A DNA stretch of 43,126 nucleotides. Source: Hydrotalea sp. GTDB lineage: Bacteria; Pseudomonadota; Alphaproteobacteria; JASGCL01. The translations under genes and the position numbers were made by a program. A model generated the notes under the pieces. That model saw only the letters and a list, made by a program, of their open reading frames with translations. It searched no databases and had not been told where the DNA came from. How positions within the stretch are numbered: the stretch's first letter is position 1; every line of letters begins with the position of its first letter. This document shows, in pieces, positions 1-8,836 of this stretch. The stretch spans positions 1-43,126 of the forward strand of contig JASGCL010000011.1 in the NCBI GenBank assembly GCA_030054115.1, in the 5' to 3' direction.

Positions 1-58
1 TTGTGGCATCGCTTTGTTCTCCGCCGTTTTTTTAACACCCCACCGTCCGTCATTCCTG

Positions 59-112
59 AAATCGTTGCGAGCGATATTGCGTTCAGCAATATCGCAAACC
101 ATTCGCAACGAT
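59..112. repeat. Nested inverted repeat upstream of mraZ
   Basis: Two stacked perfect arms are visible. The outer pair ATCGTTGCGA (61-70) and TCGCAACGAT (103-112) encloses the inner pair GCGATATTGC (71-80) and GCAATATCGC (86-95). Together they make a hairpin with about 20 paired bases and only a small bulge (aaaccat, 96-102). No T-run follows, so it is not a typical intrinsic terminator. It may be a dispersed palindromic element or the end of an upstream transcript; a genome-wide copy count would decide. Confidence 0.7.
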
Positions 113-157
113 TATCGGCCGCGCTCAAGTAACGAAGTGATAGCGCGAATAAATTGC

Positions 158-270
158 AATCCTTGGCGTCATATTTCATCAAAGTAATAATCTTTTGCCA
201 GCGAAGCTGTCATTTTATCAACCAGCGAGGCGATGTCCGCTGAGAGTGGGCAAAGTTGACGCCAAGGATT
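158..270. repeat. 14-bp inverted repeat with wide spacing
   Basis: AATCCTTGGCGTCA (158-171) is perfectly complementary to TGACGCCAAGGATT (257-270), with 85 nt between the arms. With its neighbours it fills most of the gene-free 1-558 stretch. Weak ORFs crossing it have no recognisable product. It could be a decayed mobile palindromic element or a structured RNA; nothing else in the stretch is recognised. Confidence 0.5.
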
Positions 271-281
271 GGTTTCCCGAT

Positions 282-332
282 AGCCACCACGCGCTGACGC
301 GCCCCCGCCTAAACGGCGGGCATGTGGTGGCT
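282..332. repeat. Compound hairpin in mraZ upstream region
   Basis: The outer arms AGCCACCAC (282-290) and GTGGTGGCT (324-332) enclose a second GC-rich hairpin, CCCGCC (304-309) and GGCGGG (315-320). This is the third palindromic structure in 350 bp, all upstream of the mra promoter. Confidence 0.55.
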
Positions 333-463
333 TCGAGAATGACGGAGAGAGGGGTGAGAGGGGGAGATTTCAAGGATGACGGGGAGAGAGATATTGAGCG
401 GTGAAGCGAAAAAAAACACCAAAAAACGCCTCCAAAACCACTTGACAAAGCCGTGGAAATAGC

Positions 464-492
464 TTGACAAATCCCATAAAATCCCATAAAAT
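464..492 (+). promoter_or_regulatory. Sigma70-like promoter of the dcw cluster
   Basis: A perfect -35 TTGACA (464-469), a 17-nt spacer and a -10 TAAAAT (487-492, five of six consensus bases) predict transcription from about position 499. That gives a leader of about 60 nt before mraZ. The -10 lies within the run of MraZ boxes, which suggests autorepression. A second TTGACA at 442-447 has no matching -10. Confidence 0.7.
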
Positions 493-496
493 ACCA
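472..496 (-). promoter_or_regulatory. MraZ operator: three 10-bp-spaced TGGGN-type boxes
   Basis: On the minus strand the sequence reads TGGTA-TTTTA-TGGGA-TTTTA-TGGGA, with boxes at 492-496, 482-486 and 472-476. MraZ of E. coli is known to bind direct TGGGN repeats with 5-nt spacers upstream of its own operon. The period here matches exactly and one box is degenerate (TGGTA). The boxes overlap the -10 element, so bound MraZ would block RNA polymerase. Binding is inferred from the pattern and from mraZ being the first gene. Confidence 0.7.
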
Positions 497-511
497 AAAT
501 ATGGCAATGAT

Positions 512-534
512 GGGGGATTCTGTTTTTATCCCCC
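512..534 (+). promoter_or_regulatory. Hairpin in the mraZ 5' leader
   Basis: GGGGGAT (512-518) and ATCCCCC (528-534) form a perfect 7-bp stem with a 9-nt T-rich loop. It lies inside the predicted mraZ leader and 24 nt before the start codon. No T-run follows, so termination is unlikely; RNA stabilisation or modulation of translation is possible. Confidence 0.45.
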
Positions 535-558
535 GCAATTGCGCCATAAGGGTATTTT

Positions 559-993
559 ATGATGGCTGTTTTTACTGGAACCTATCCCTTGAAACTTGAC
601 CTGAAGGGTCGAGTCTCCTTGCCGTCCGCTTTTCGCACCCATTTGCCGGAAAATCGTTTTTTTCTTTTTCCATCGCCCAGCCATGATGCGCTGGAGGCCT
701 GCCCCATCAATTTCATGGAAAAATTACAAACCGCGGTCATGGCGCAAACCAATTTGTTTTCAAAGGAAGAAGACGACATGGCCTGGCTGTTCGCCGAAAG
801 CCGCGACATCGCCATCGACGATACCGGCCGGTTTATTTTGCCCGGTGAATTTTTATCCCACGCCGCCATTTCATTGGGTGATACAATATTTTTTGTCGGC
901 CATGGCACAAGGTTTTTTATTTGGCATGAATCGAAATTGAATGATTTTAAGAAAAAACGCACCCCGCCGAAAAACCTAAAGCTCGTGCTCTAA
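559..993 (+). CDS. mraZ: Transcriptional regulator MraZ
   Basis: MraZ is a ring-forming DNA-binding protein of the SpoVT/AbrB fold that represses the dcw cluster it heads. At 144 residues it is of normal length. It shows the two diagnostic repeats: DLKGRVSLPSAFR at residues 14-26 and DDTGRFILPGEFL at 87-99. The start at 559 follows an AAGGG-like ribosome site; an immediately following ATG at 562 is equally possible. It is first in the cluster and lies downstream of its own probable operator at 472-496. A lysine-rich C-terminus (KKKRTPPKNLK) is present. The identification is secure; regulation is inferred from the boxes. Confidence 0.95.
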   Translation: MMAVFTGTYPLKLDLKGRVSLPSAFRTHLPENRFFLFPSPSHDALEACPINFMEKLQTAVMAQTNLFSKEEDDMAWLFAESRDIAIDDTGRFILPGEFLSHAAISLGDTIFFVGHGTRFFIWHESKLNDFKKKRTPPKNLKLVL

Positions 994-1020
994 CCCGCCC
1001 ACAATTAACAAAATTAAAAA

Positions 1021-2046
1021 ATGACAACCAACCACATTCCAGTTTTATGTAACGAGGTCATCGATATGCTAGCCCTAAAAATTAACCAAGCGAACGGCAT
1101 TTACATCGACGCAACCTTTGGCGCCGGCGGCATGGCGCGGGCGATATTGGAACAGCGGCCGCAAAAACTCATCGCCCTGGACCGCGACCCCAGCGTCAAC
1201 CAAATGGCGAAGATATTGCAAGATAATCACTCAAATTTTGAATTTATGAATAGCAATTTTGGCAAGATGGACGATTTATTAAAAAACTATCACGGCATGG
1301 TCGACGGCGTGGTCTTCGACCTCGGGGTTAGCTCGATGCAATTGGATAATGCGGCACGCGGTTTTTCCTTCATGCAGGATGCACCGCTCGATATGCGGAT
1401 GAATCAAAATGGCACCGATGCAACCGCCGCCGATATCATCAACCAATCGAGCGAGGCCGCCCTGGCCGATATTTTTTACCGCTACGGCGAGGAAAAAAAA
1501 TCGCGCTGGTTGGCAAAAAAAATTGTCGCGGCGCGTGCCGAACAACCCATCACCACCACCGCGCAATTAAGCAAATTGGTGGTCGACACGATTGGTAAGC
1601 ATGGCAAGCATCACCCGGCAACCCGCCTGTTCCAGGCGTTGCGCATTGCGGTGAATAACGAATTGGGCGAGGTTGTAGCTGGTTTATTGGCGGCCGAAAA
1701 ATTATTAAAAATTGGCGGCCGCATGGTGGTGATTTCGTTCCATTCGTTGGAGGATAAAATTGTCAAAGATTTTTTTAAACAACGCGCCGTGAAACCGGCA
1801 AATCCATCGCGCCATGTGCCAATGGTCATGCCGGTTGCTGGCGGCGCAAGCGCGGCGCAAACCACCCAAACCACCGATGAGCCAAACCCAGCCAAGCCAC
1901 ATAACCTGACCTTTAAACTTCTAACCAAAAAACCCATCACCGCCAGCGGACAGGAATTGGCGCAAAACCCGCGAAGCCGTTCGGCCAAATTGCGCGCCGT
2001 GATAAAAATTGCGGCGAACAATTCACCACAACCGCTGGCCGCTTAA
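1021..2046 (+). CDS. rsmH: 16S rRNA (cytosine-1402-N4)-methyltransferase RsmH
   Basis: RsmH (formerly MraW) uses S-adenosylmethionine to methylate N4 of C1402 in the decoding centre of 16S rRNA. The 341-residue product begins MTTNHIPVLCNEVIDML, the family's standard N-terminus. It carries the SAM-binding DATFGAGGMARAIL, then VVFDLGVSSMQLDNAARGFSF, RLFQALRIAVNNEL and VISFHSLEDKIVKDFF. The C-terminal 80 residues are Ala/Thr/Pro-rich and end SRSAKLRAV, as in homologues. It lies 27 bp after mraZ, and the A-rich sequence before its ATG has no clear Shine-Dalgarno. As second gene of the dcw cluster it should share the mra promoter. Confidence 0.95.
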   Translation: MTTNHIPVLCNEVIDMLALKINQANGIYIDATFGAGGMARAILEQRPQKLIALDRDPSVNQMAKILQDNHSNFEFMNSNFGKMDDLLKNYHGMVDGVVFDLGVSSMQLDNAARGFSFMQDAPLDMRMNQNGTDATAADIINQSSEAALADIFYRYGEEKKSRWLAKKIVAARAEQPITTTAQLSKLVVDTIGKHGKHHPATRLFQALRIAVNNELGEVVAGLLAAEKLLKIGGRMVVISFHSLEDKIVKDFFKQRAVKPANPSRHVPMVMPVAGGASAAQTTQTTDEPNPAKPHNLTFKLLTKKPITASGQELAQNPRSRSAKLRAVIKIAANNSPQPLAA

Positions 2047-2075
2047 TAACATCAAAATTTACGAAAGAAAAAACC

Positions 2076-2456
2076 ATGACCCTTAAAAAATTACTTATCA
2101 TTATTATTTACAGCTTCTCCTTTGTTGCGGTGTGGTGGACGCCGACCTACATCGGTTATTACCTAAGCCAGGCCAACCGCACCGCCAAGCAATTGCGCCA
2201 CGATGTGCTGGCCCTGCGCGAAGAAAACAGCCGTTTGGAGATTGCCTACAGCGACCTTTCCAGTCCCTCGTCGGTCGCGACCCTGACCGCAAAATTTTTG
2301 CCCGACATGCGGCCAACCCACGAAGCGCAATTTGTCAGCCGCCAATGGTTTTTTGATAACCGCCTGGTTTACAACCCCGATGACAATCGGCGCGCGCTGG
2401 ATAACATCGATAATGGCCAATTAACGAACGACAGCGATAAGACCCTGCAACAATAA
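2076..2456 (+). CDS. ftsL: Cell division protein FtsL
   Basis: FtsL is a bitopic divisome protein that forms the FtsQLB complex and activates FtsWI septal synthesis. The product has 126 residues: a short basic cytoplasmic N-terminus (MTLKK), one membrane segment at about residues 6-25, and a heptad-like periplasmic helix (RTAKQLRHDVLALREENSRLEIAYSDL, in part, about 33-60). A poorly conserved tail follows. FtsL proteins are too divergent for a firm motif match; the call rests on size, topology and position between rsmH and ftsI. ftsI starts 6 nt after its stop, which suggests coupled translation. Confidence 0.85.
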   Translation: MTLKKLLIIIIYSFSFVAVWWTPTYIGYYLSQANRTAKQLRHDVLALREENSRLEIAYSDLSSPSSVATLTAKFLPDMRPTHEAQFVSRQWFFDNRLVYNPDDNRRALDNIDNGQLTNDSDKTLQQ

Positions 2457-2462
2457 GCAAGC

Positions 2463-4469
2463 ATGCCGCGCGCCAAAACCCTGCCCCGTTCGATGCCGCT
2501 TATCGATTTTCTGGATGAAAAACAGCTGTTCGATACGCGCCACCTGCCGCACGATTTTAAGGCGACGCATGACCCCAAACAAATTTATTTGCGGAAAATA
2601 AAAGGGCGGATGATTATTGCGGTGGCGGTTTTGTCATTGATATTTACCGTGCCGTGTTATCGATTGGTGCATTTGGCGATGGACGGCGCGATTAACAAAA
2701 AATTTATGATAGCGCCGGACGCATATAATATTGTGCCGCGCGGTAAGATTTATGACCGCAAAGGTTTTTTATTGGCCGGCAATTTGCCGACATTGTCGCT
2801 GGTCGCCAGCCCGCGTAATATTCTAAAACCCAACGACACGGCGCAAAAATTAAGCCAATTGTTGCCTTACCTGCAAAAAAGCGATTTGCTAAAACAATTC
2901 CAAGATAAAAATGGCAGTAAAATTATTCTCGCTGAAAACCTTGACCCGGCCCTGAAGCAATCTATTTTGGCCTTGGGCGAGCCAGGGTTAGAAATCGGTA
3001 ATGGCAACAAACGTTTTTACCCGAGCAGTCGTAGCGGCGCGGTGACGGTGGGGTTTGTTAATCGCAACAACCTGGGGGTTTCTGGCCTGGAACGTTTTTT
3101 TAACAAACAATTATCTGCCGGCCATGATGTTAATATCTCGATTGACAGCCGCGTGCAAAATTACCTTGATAACGAATTGGCCAAGGCGAAGACGGCGCAT
3201 AATGCATCGGCCGCCGGTGGGGTGGTGCTGGATATGCAAACCGGGGAGGTTTTGGGACTATCCTCCCTCCCCGGGTTTGACCCCAACAATCGCGCCAAGC
3301 TTGATATCAACGATACCTTCAACATGGTCACCGGCGGCAGTTACGAATTGGGGTCGGTCATGAAAATTGTCACCATGGCCGGATGGTTGGACCAGCAACA
3401 GGTTAACCAGAACAGCAAGGGCGATGAACCATGGCGCAAAAGATTGTGGGATGTTACCCGGCCGCTGGATATCGATGGTTACACCATCAACGACCTGCAC
3501 CCCATCAAGCGATCGATTACCAGCGACGAGGTTTTTATCTATTCATCGAACATTGGGGCGGCATTGCTGACGGGTGATGTTTTGCAAAATAATAAAATGG
3601 CGCAACGTAATTTTTTGCAATCGTTGCATTTGCTATCAAAAATGAATTTTGAACTGCCCGACCATGAGATGGCGCGGCCGATGGTGCCAAAAACATGGGG
3701 CAAGATAGAAAGCGAAACCATAAGTTTTGGCCATGGGATTTCCCTGCCGCCGTTGCAATTTGCCGCCGCGGTGGCGGCATTGGTGGGCGACGGCGTGTGG
3801 CGCGCCCCGACGTTGCAAATCAAGCAACCCGATGCAAGCAATGCCGCCAGCCAAAATCAATCGCTCAATCAAGGGAACATGTTCGGCACCTTGTGGGGTA
3901 AATTCCGTGGCTTGTTGCCAGAAAAATGGCAAGCCGCTTTCAACTGGCCATCACCGACCGACAATGTGGCCGACCCAAATAAAAAAAATAATAGCGAGGT
4001 TGTCAGTGCCGCCACCCGCGCCGAATTGCGGCGGTTGCTTCGCCTGAATGTGCTGGTGGGTTCGGGGCAACGTATCAATGGCACGGCGGCGGTCGGGTAT
4101 GAGGTCGGCGGTAAAACCGGCACCGCGGAAAAAATCATCAATGGGCAATATAGCCGCGATAAAAACTTGACCAGCTTTATTTCGATATTCCCGACGCAGA
4201 AACCGCGTTACCTGGTTTTTCTGTTGCTGGATAACACCAGCAAGGGTTATTTGGCGAGCGAGACATTGGTGCCGGCCAGCGGGCGATTGATTGGTGCCAT
4301 CGCGCCATTGTTGGCGGTCGCGCCCAGCCGCGCCGCCGAACAACGCAACGACCAGGCGTTGGAAAAAATCAGTCATTTTGCGCCGCTGGATGGCGCCTAT
4401 AACGGCGGTGATGACGGGGTTGTTGTTGACACAAATAATATTAAAACCGAAATGATAAAATCGCAATAA
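2463..4469 (+). CDS. ftsI: Septal peptidoglycan transpeptidase FtsI (PBP3)
   Basis: FtsI is a class B penicillin-binding protein that cross-links septal peptidoglycan with its partner glycosyltransferase FtsW. A 48-residue cytoplasmic part precedes one membrane anchor (about 49-70). The dimerisation domain begins near VPRGKIYDRKG. The transpeptidase motifs are complete: SVMK with nucleophile Ser298, SSN at 361-363 and KTG at 551-553. At 668 residues it is about 80 longer than E. coli FtsI, partly through a linker rich in Asn and Gln near 455-520 and a C-terminal extension after the catalytic domain. It is preceded by ftsL and separated from murE by about 108 bp. Confidence 0.95.
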   Translation: MPRAKTLPRSMPLIDFLDEKQLFDTRHLPHDFKATHDPKQIYLRKIKGRMIIAVAVLSLIFTVPCYRLVHLAMDGAINKKFMIAPDAYNIVPRGKIYDRKGFLLAGNLPTLSLVASPRNILKPNDTAQKLSQLLPYLQKSDLLKQFQDKNGSKIILAENLDPALKQSILALGEPGLEIGNGNKRFYPSSRSGAVTVGFVNRNNLGVSGLERFFNKQLSAGHDVNISIDSRVQNYLDNELAKAKTAHNASAAGGVVLDMQTGEVLGLSSLPGFDPNNRAKLDINDTFNMVTGGSYELGSVMKIVTMAGWLDQQQVNQNSKGDEPWRKRLWDVTRPLDIDGYTINDLHPIKRSITSDEVFIYSSNIGAALLTGDVLQNNKMAQRNFLQSLHLLSKMNFELPDHEMARPMVPKTWGKIESETISFGHGISLPPLQFAAAVAALVGDGVWRAPTLQIKQPDASNAASQNQSLNQGNMFGTLWGKFRGLLPEKWQAAFNWPSPTDNVADPNKKNNSEVVSAATRAELRRLLRLNVLVGSGQRINGTAAVGYEVGGKTGTAEKIINGQYSRDKNLTSFISIFPTQKPRYLVFLLLDNTSKGYLASETLVPASGRLIGAIAPLLAVAPSRAAEQRNDQALEKISHFAPLDGAYNGGDDGVVVDTNNIKTEMIKSQ

Positions 4470-4577
4470 AGCCAGACAAAAAATTGCTAAACAGACGTTA
4501 AATAATTGGGGCAACATGCTATAGCAATACAAGCCCCGATAATTTTTTTATTATTTTATGATAGTTTTTTTCGTTGC

Positions 4578-6068
4578 ATGACCGAACTTGCCCCAAAATC
4601 GATAGAACAATTGGCCGCGTCCCACGCCGGCATAACCGCCGATAGCCGGCGGGTGGCGGGTGGCTGGTTATTTGTCGCCCTGCCGCCGAGTTTTAGCGGC
4701 GGCCAAGATGGCCGCGATTATATCGGGGCGGCGATTGAAAATGGCGCAACGGCGATTTTGACCGACGATGGTGCGGTGGCAAAAAAAATCAGCGGCGATA
4801 AAAATATTGCCATCATCACCAGCGATAACCCGCGCCGCGATTTAAGCCTGCTACTATCGGCACGCGCCGGTGCCATGCCGCGCAACATTGCCCTAGTTAC
4901 TGGCACCAATGGCAAAAGCAGTATTGTCCAAATGGCGCGCGAATTATGGGCGCGTGGCAATTTATCGGCGGCGTCGATTGGCACGCTGGGCATTGTGCGC
5001 GAGGGCGCGGCGGCGAAATCCACCACCACCTTATCACACACCACGCCCGACCCGGAATGGCTTTACCCCGCCCTGGCGGCATTGCACCGCGATAAGGTAG
5101 ACCATGTGGCGATGGAGGCATCGTCCCACGGCCTGCACCAGTATCGGTTGGATGGTATTATCGGCCAGGTGGTGGCCGGCGCAATGGCCGAATTAAGCCA
5201 AGACCATTTGGATTATCACCAAACATTGGACCATTATTACCAAAGCAAATTGCGGTTGTTTACCGACATATTGTCAATTGGTGGCCGCGCCATTTTTTGG
5301 CAACATTGCGCGGTGGCGGAAAAAATTTCGGCAATTTGCGACCAACGGCAATTGACAAAAATAATGATGAGCCGCAAGAAAAATTCCGCCGCAACATTAT
5401 TCCTATCCCGCGTGACGCCAACCGACAATGCGGGCCAGGTTATGGATTTTCAATTCATGGGAAAAAATTACCAGGCGAGAATCCCCCTGACCGGTCATTT
5501 CCAGGCGGAAAATGCCCTGACCGCCTTGATGATGGTGATGAAGGATAACAGCGCGGGTGAATTGCAAAAATACCTGCCGCATCTTGCCACTTTATCGCCG
5601 ATACGCGGGCGGATAGAAAAAATTGCCGAACATCGCGGTGCGCATTTTTTTGTTGATTACGCCCACACCGACGCGGCCCTGGCCACGGCGTTGCAAACCT
5701 TGCGACCTTTTACCAAGAGAAACCTTATCGTGGTGTTTGGTTGCGGCGGCAACCGCGACGCCACCAAAAGGCCAAAAATGGGCAGGGTCGCCAATGAACT
5801 GGCCGATAAAATTATTGTTACCGATGACAACCCGAGGGGCGAGGTGGCAAGTAAAATTCGCGCCGCGATTTTGGCGGCCTGCGAAAATGGTATAGAGGCC
5901 GAAAACCGCCGCCAAGCCATTGCGATGGCGGTGGCGATGGCCGATAAGGGCGATGTGGTGTTGGTCGCGGGTAAGGGCCACGAAACCGGCCAAATTATTG
6001 GCGATAAAACATTACCATTTGATGATGCTGAGGTGATAAGGGAGGAAATAAAAAATGACAGAAAATAA
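4578..6068 (+). CDS. murE: UDP-MurNAc-L-Ala-D-Glu:meso-DAP ligase MurE
   Basis: MurE adds the third residue of the peptidoglycan stem peptide in the cytoplasm, using ATP. The substrate loop reads DNPR (417-420), the signature for meso-diaminopimelate rather than lysine. The ATP site TGTNGKS is at 108-114 and the C-terminal GKGHE motif is present. I chose ATG 4578 (MTELAPKSIEQL, 496 residues) because it gives the usual MurE N-terminus. An in-frame TTG at 4506 would add 24 hydrophobic residues that MurE lacks. No Shine-Dalgarno is visible before 4578. The 3' end overlaps murF by 14 nt. Confidence 0.95.
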   Translation: MTELAPKSIEQLAASHAGITADSRRVAGGWLFVALPPSFSGGQDGRDYIGAAIENGATAILTDDGAVAKKISGDKNIAIITSDNPRRDLSLLLSARAGAMPRNIALVTGTNGKSSIVQMARELWARGNLSAASIGTLGIVREGAAAKSTTTLSHTTPDPEWLYPALAALHRDKVDHVAMEASSHGLHQYRLDGIIGQVVAGAMAELSQDHLDYHQTLDHYYQSKLRLFTDILSIGGRAIFWQHCAVAEKISAICDQRQLTKIMMSRKKNSAATLFLSRVTPTDNAGQVMDFQFMGKNYQARIPLTGHFQAENALTALMMVMKDNSAGELQKYLPHLATLSPIRGRIEKIAEHRGAHFFVDYAHTDAALATALQTLRPFTKRNLIVVFGCGGNRDATKRPKMGRVANELADKIIVTDDNPRGEVASKIRAAILAACENGIEAENRRQAIAMAVAMADKGDVVLVAGKGHETGQIIGDKTLPFDDAEVIREEIKNDRK

Positions 6069-7644
6069 TATTATTTGGAGCCGGGAACAATTGGCGGAGG
6101 GTTTGGGGCATGATTTGGGCGATTGGGTGCGCGACCCCGTCGGCATCTCCAGCGACATCACCGGCGCGACCGGTTTTGTCATTGATAGTCGACAAATTAA
6201 CGGCGGGGAAATTTTCTTGCCATTGGTCGGCAAAAACCAAGACGGCCATGATTATATCGAACAGGTGATAAAAAATGGCGCGGCCGGCAGTTTGTGCCTG
6301 CGCGACCGCGTGAAAAATTATTCGCCCGACATACAAAAAAAACTCATCGCCAGCGATGATGTGATGGCGGATATTAAAAAACTCGCCCATTCTCGGCGCA
6401 AGGAAATACATAAAAACCGTGGCAAGGTGTTGGCCATAACCGGCTCGGTGGGGAAAACATCGGTCAAGGAAATGGTGGCGCATGTGTTGGAAAAATCCGG
6501 CAAAAAATATTACAAATCGCCGGCCAACCAAAACAACACCCTGGGGGTGCCGCTGTGCTTGCTGAATTCACCGGCCGACATCAAGGCCGGGGTTTACGAA
6601 TGCGGCATGAACCACGCCGGCGAATTGCGCGAAATTGGCGAAACATTGTGCCCCGACATTGTTATCATCACCAACATTCGCGAAAACCACATTGGTTATT
6701 TGGGCAGTTTGCGCGGCATCGCCAAAGCCAAGGGCGAATTGTTGGAGCACATGATGGACGATAACCCATTTGACCCCCCAGTGGCAATTTTGGAAAAAAC
6801 ATCTGGCCAATATGATTTTTTTAATTTGCTGTCGGGTGAGTTTAAAAACCGCCACCCACATGGCGAAGTGATTTCAGTGGGGGAGGGGGATTTTTGCGAC
6901 GTGCGTTTAAAATCAGCCCGCGCCGAAGTATCTGCTGATGCCGAATATAATTTTAATATCTCAGCACAATTCAAATTCTTTGCTCGCGAATTAAACTATT
7001 ATTTAAAAACGCATGGCAAACATCAAGCGTTAAATAGTTTGTTTGCTTTGGCCGGGCTTCGTTATTTGTGGATAGATGAAGATGCCGCCGTGGTGCAACA
7101 TGCGCAACAATTATCAACCTATGGCGCGCCAAGCGGGCGCGGCAATAGCGAGTTATTAAAAATAGGCAATAAAAGAATAGTGCTGATAGACGAATCCTAT
7201 AACGCCGCACCGGCATCGATGAAGGCGGCATTACAAAATCTTGTTAATTATGTTGAGCCAGCTTTAGGGTCGTCAAAAAAGGCTAGAAAAATTGCCATCC
7301 TCGGCGATATGAAAGAATTGGGGGATAAGGAATTAGAATATCATAAAGAGATAGTCGATATAGCCCAGCGTTCAGGTGCCTACTATCTCATCTTCGTTGG
7401 CCACTTGATGAAGCAAGCTTGGGAGCATTTTTTATTACATGGTAGCGCAGGGACTGTAGTTTCGCCGCCGCGTACAGAAGACCCGGGACGGGGGATGGCC
7501 TTTGACAACGTCGATGAAGCCATCGCAGAATTGAATAAAATTATTGTTAGATATGATATTATCATGGTCAAGGCGTCTAAGGCCATGGGGCTTGTAAAAA
7601 TTGTCAAACACCTGCAAAACAAGGCCAATGAAAACCAACCATAA
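6055..7644 (+). CDS. murF: UDP-MurNAc-tripeptide:D-Ala-D-Ala ligase MurF
   Basis: MurF adds D-Ala-D-Ala to UDP-MurNAc-tripeptide, completing the cytoplasmic pentapeptide precursor. The ATP-binding loop GSVGKT is at 130-135, followed by the family's NQNNTLGVP and, in the C-terminal half, DESYNAAPASM (from 379). At 529 residues it is somewhat longer than the usual 450-480. The extra length is spread over the central domain and a loop near VVSPPRTEDPGRG. Unlike many genes here it has a strong Shine-Dalgarno (GGGAGGAA), placed inside the end of murE, so translation is probably coupled. Codon use in the second half is more AT-rich than in its neighbours. Confidence 0.95.
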   Translation: MTENNIIWSREQLAEGLGHDLGDWVRDPVGISSDITGATGFVIDSRQINGGEIFLPLVGKNQDGHDYIEQVIKNGAAGSLCLRDRVKNYSPDIQKKLIASDDVMADIKKLAHSRRKEIHKNRGKVLAITGSVGKTSVKEMVAHVLEKSGKKYYKSPANQNNTLGVPLCLLNSPADIKAGVYECGMNHAGELREIGETLCPDIVIITNIRENHIGYLGSLRGIAKAKGELLEHMMDDNPFDPPVAILEKTSGQYDFFNLLSGEFKNRHPHGEVISVGEGDFCDVRLKSARAEVSADAEYNFNISAQFKFFARELNYYLKTHGKHQALNSLFALAGLRYLWIDEDAAVVQHAQQLSTYGAPSGRGNSELLKIGNKRIVLIDESYNAAPASMKAALQNLVNYVEPALGSSKKARKIAILGDMKELGDKELEYHKEIVDIAQRSGAYYLIFVGHLMKQAWEHFLLHGSAGTVVSPPRTEDPGRGMAFDNVDEAIAELNKIIVRYDIIMVKASKAMGLVKIVKHLQNKANENQP

Positions 7645-7689
7645 AATATTTTATCGTCTTATTTATTAACCCAGCCAACCCCAACCATC

Positions 7690-8820
7690 ATGTTTTATTA
7701 TTTTCTACTACCGCTCGATTCCTACGTCGGTTTCTTAAACGTTTTTCGCTACATCAGCTTTCGCGCCCTGATGGCAATGCTCACCGCCTTTTTATTTTCG
7801 CTGGCTTTTTACCCGTGGTTTATGCGTTGGCTTCGCGCGCAACAACGCGGCCAAACCAACATCCGCGCCGACGTGCCGCTCAACCATTTAAAAAAATCCG
7901 GCACGCCGACCATGGGCGGGTTGATGATTATTGTCGCCACGCTTTTTTCATTATTTTGTTGGGGCAATGGCGGCGATATTATTTTGTGGGGCGCGGTGGT
8001 GGTGTTCATCGGTTTCGGCCTTATCGGCATGGTCGATGATTTGCAAAAAGTCACCAAACAAACCAAAAAAGCCGGCAAAATGCTGGCCAACGGCGGCCTG
8101 CCCGGGTGGGTGCGGTTGTTGCTCGGCGGGGGGATTTCGGTGTTGGGGTATTTTTTTATTCGCTACGCGTCCGAAGATACCAACCTCAGCACGACCCTTT
8201 ATTTTCCATTTTTTAAAGACCTCAGTATTAATTTTGGCTGGGGGTTTTTGTTGGTCATGGCGGTGGTGGTGGTCGGGTCGGCCAATGCGGTTAATTTAAC
8301 CGACGGGCTCGACGGGTTGGCCATCGGCCCAATATTGATAGTAACCGCGGTGTTTGGTTTTATCAGCTATTTGGTGGGCAACAGCATCTACGCCGATTAT
8401 TTACAAATCCACCATGTGGACGACAGCGGCGAATTGGCGGTGTTATGCGCCGCCATCATCGGTGCCGGCCTGGGGTTTTTATGGTTCAACGCGCCACCGG
8501 CAATGATTTTCATGGGCGATACCGGCTCGCTCGCCCTGGGTGGCGTCATGGGTTATATCGCGGTGGCAACCAAACACGAAATTGTGTTGGCGATTGCCGG
8601 CATGTTGTTCGTGGTCGAGGCCATGTCGGTGATGTTACAAGTTGGTTATTTTAAATATAGCAAAATGAAATATAAGGCCGGGCGCAGAATTTTCCTCATG
8701 GCGCCGCTCCACCACCATTATGAAAAAAAGGGCCTGGCCGAAACCCACATCGTGATAAGGTTTTGGATAGTGGCCGGCATCTGTGCCCTTATCGCCCTCA
8801 GCACGTTAAAATTACGTTAA
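7690..8820 (+). CDS. mraY: Phospho-MurNAc-pentapeptide transferase MraY
   Basis: MraY transfers phospho-MurNAc-pentapeptide from UDP to undecaprenyl phosphate on the inner face of the membrane, making lipid I. The 376-residue polytopic protein has the expected landmarks in order: GTPTMGG near residue 75, the acidic pair in MVDDLQK, NAVNLTDGLDGLAIGP, MGDTGSLALGG and the cytoplasmic histidine-rich APLHHHYEKKG near the C-terminus. About ten hydrophobic segments are visible. It lies 45 bp after murF without an obvious Shine-Dalgarno and 16 bp before murD. Confidence 0.96.
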   Translation: MFYYFLLPLDSYVGFLNVFRYISFRALMAMLTAFLFSLAFYPWFMRWLRAQQRGQTNIRADVPLNHLKKSGTPTMGGLMIIVATLFSLFCWGNGGDIILWGAVVVFIGFGLIGMVDDLQKVTKQTKKAGKMLANGGLPGWVRLLLGGGISVLGYFFIRYASEDTNLSTTLYFPFFKDLSINFGWGFLLVMAVVVVGSANAVNLTDGLDGLAIGPILIVTAVFGFISYLVGNSIYADYLQIHHVDDSGELAVLCAAIIGAGLGFLWFNAPPAMIFMGDTGSLALGGVMGYIAVATKHEIVLAIAGMLFVVEAMSVMLQVGYFKYSKMKYKAGRRIFLMAPLHHHYEKKGLAETHIVIRFWIVAGICALIALSTLKLR

Positions 8821-8836
8821 AGAATGGGAGCCTGCA

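Noticed and set aside
195-404. Small plus-strand ORF in the upstream gap
   Set aside because: It runs across the inverted repeats, has no recognisable motif, and its composition follows the palindromes.
516-520. GANTC site near the mra promoter as a GcrA/CcrM target
   Set aside because: Five-base sites are expected often by chance and I cannot show methylation or a positional pattern.
4506-4577. Upstream TTG start for murE
   Set aside because: It would add 24 hydrophobic residues not found in MurE; ATG 4578 gives the normal N-terminus.
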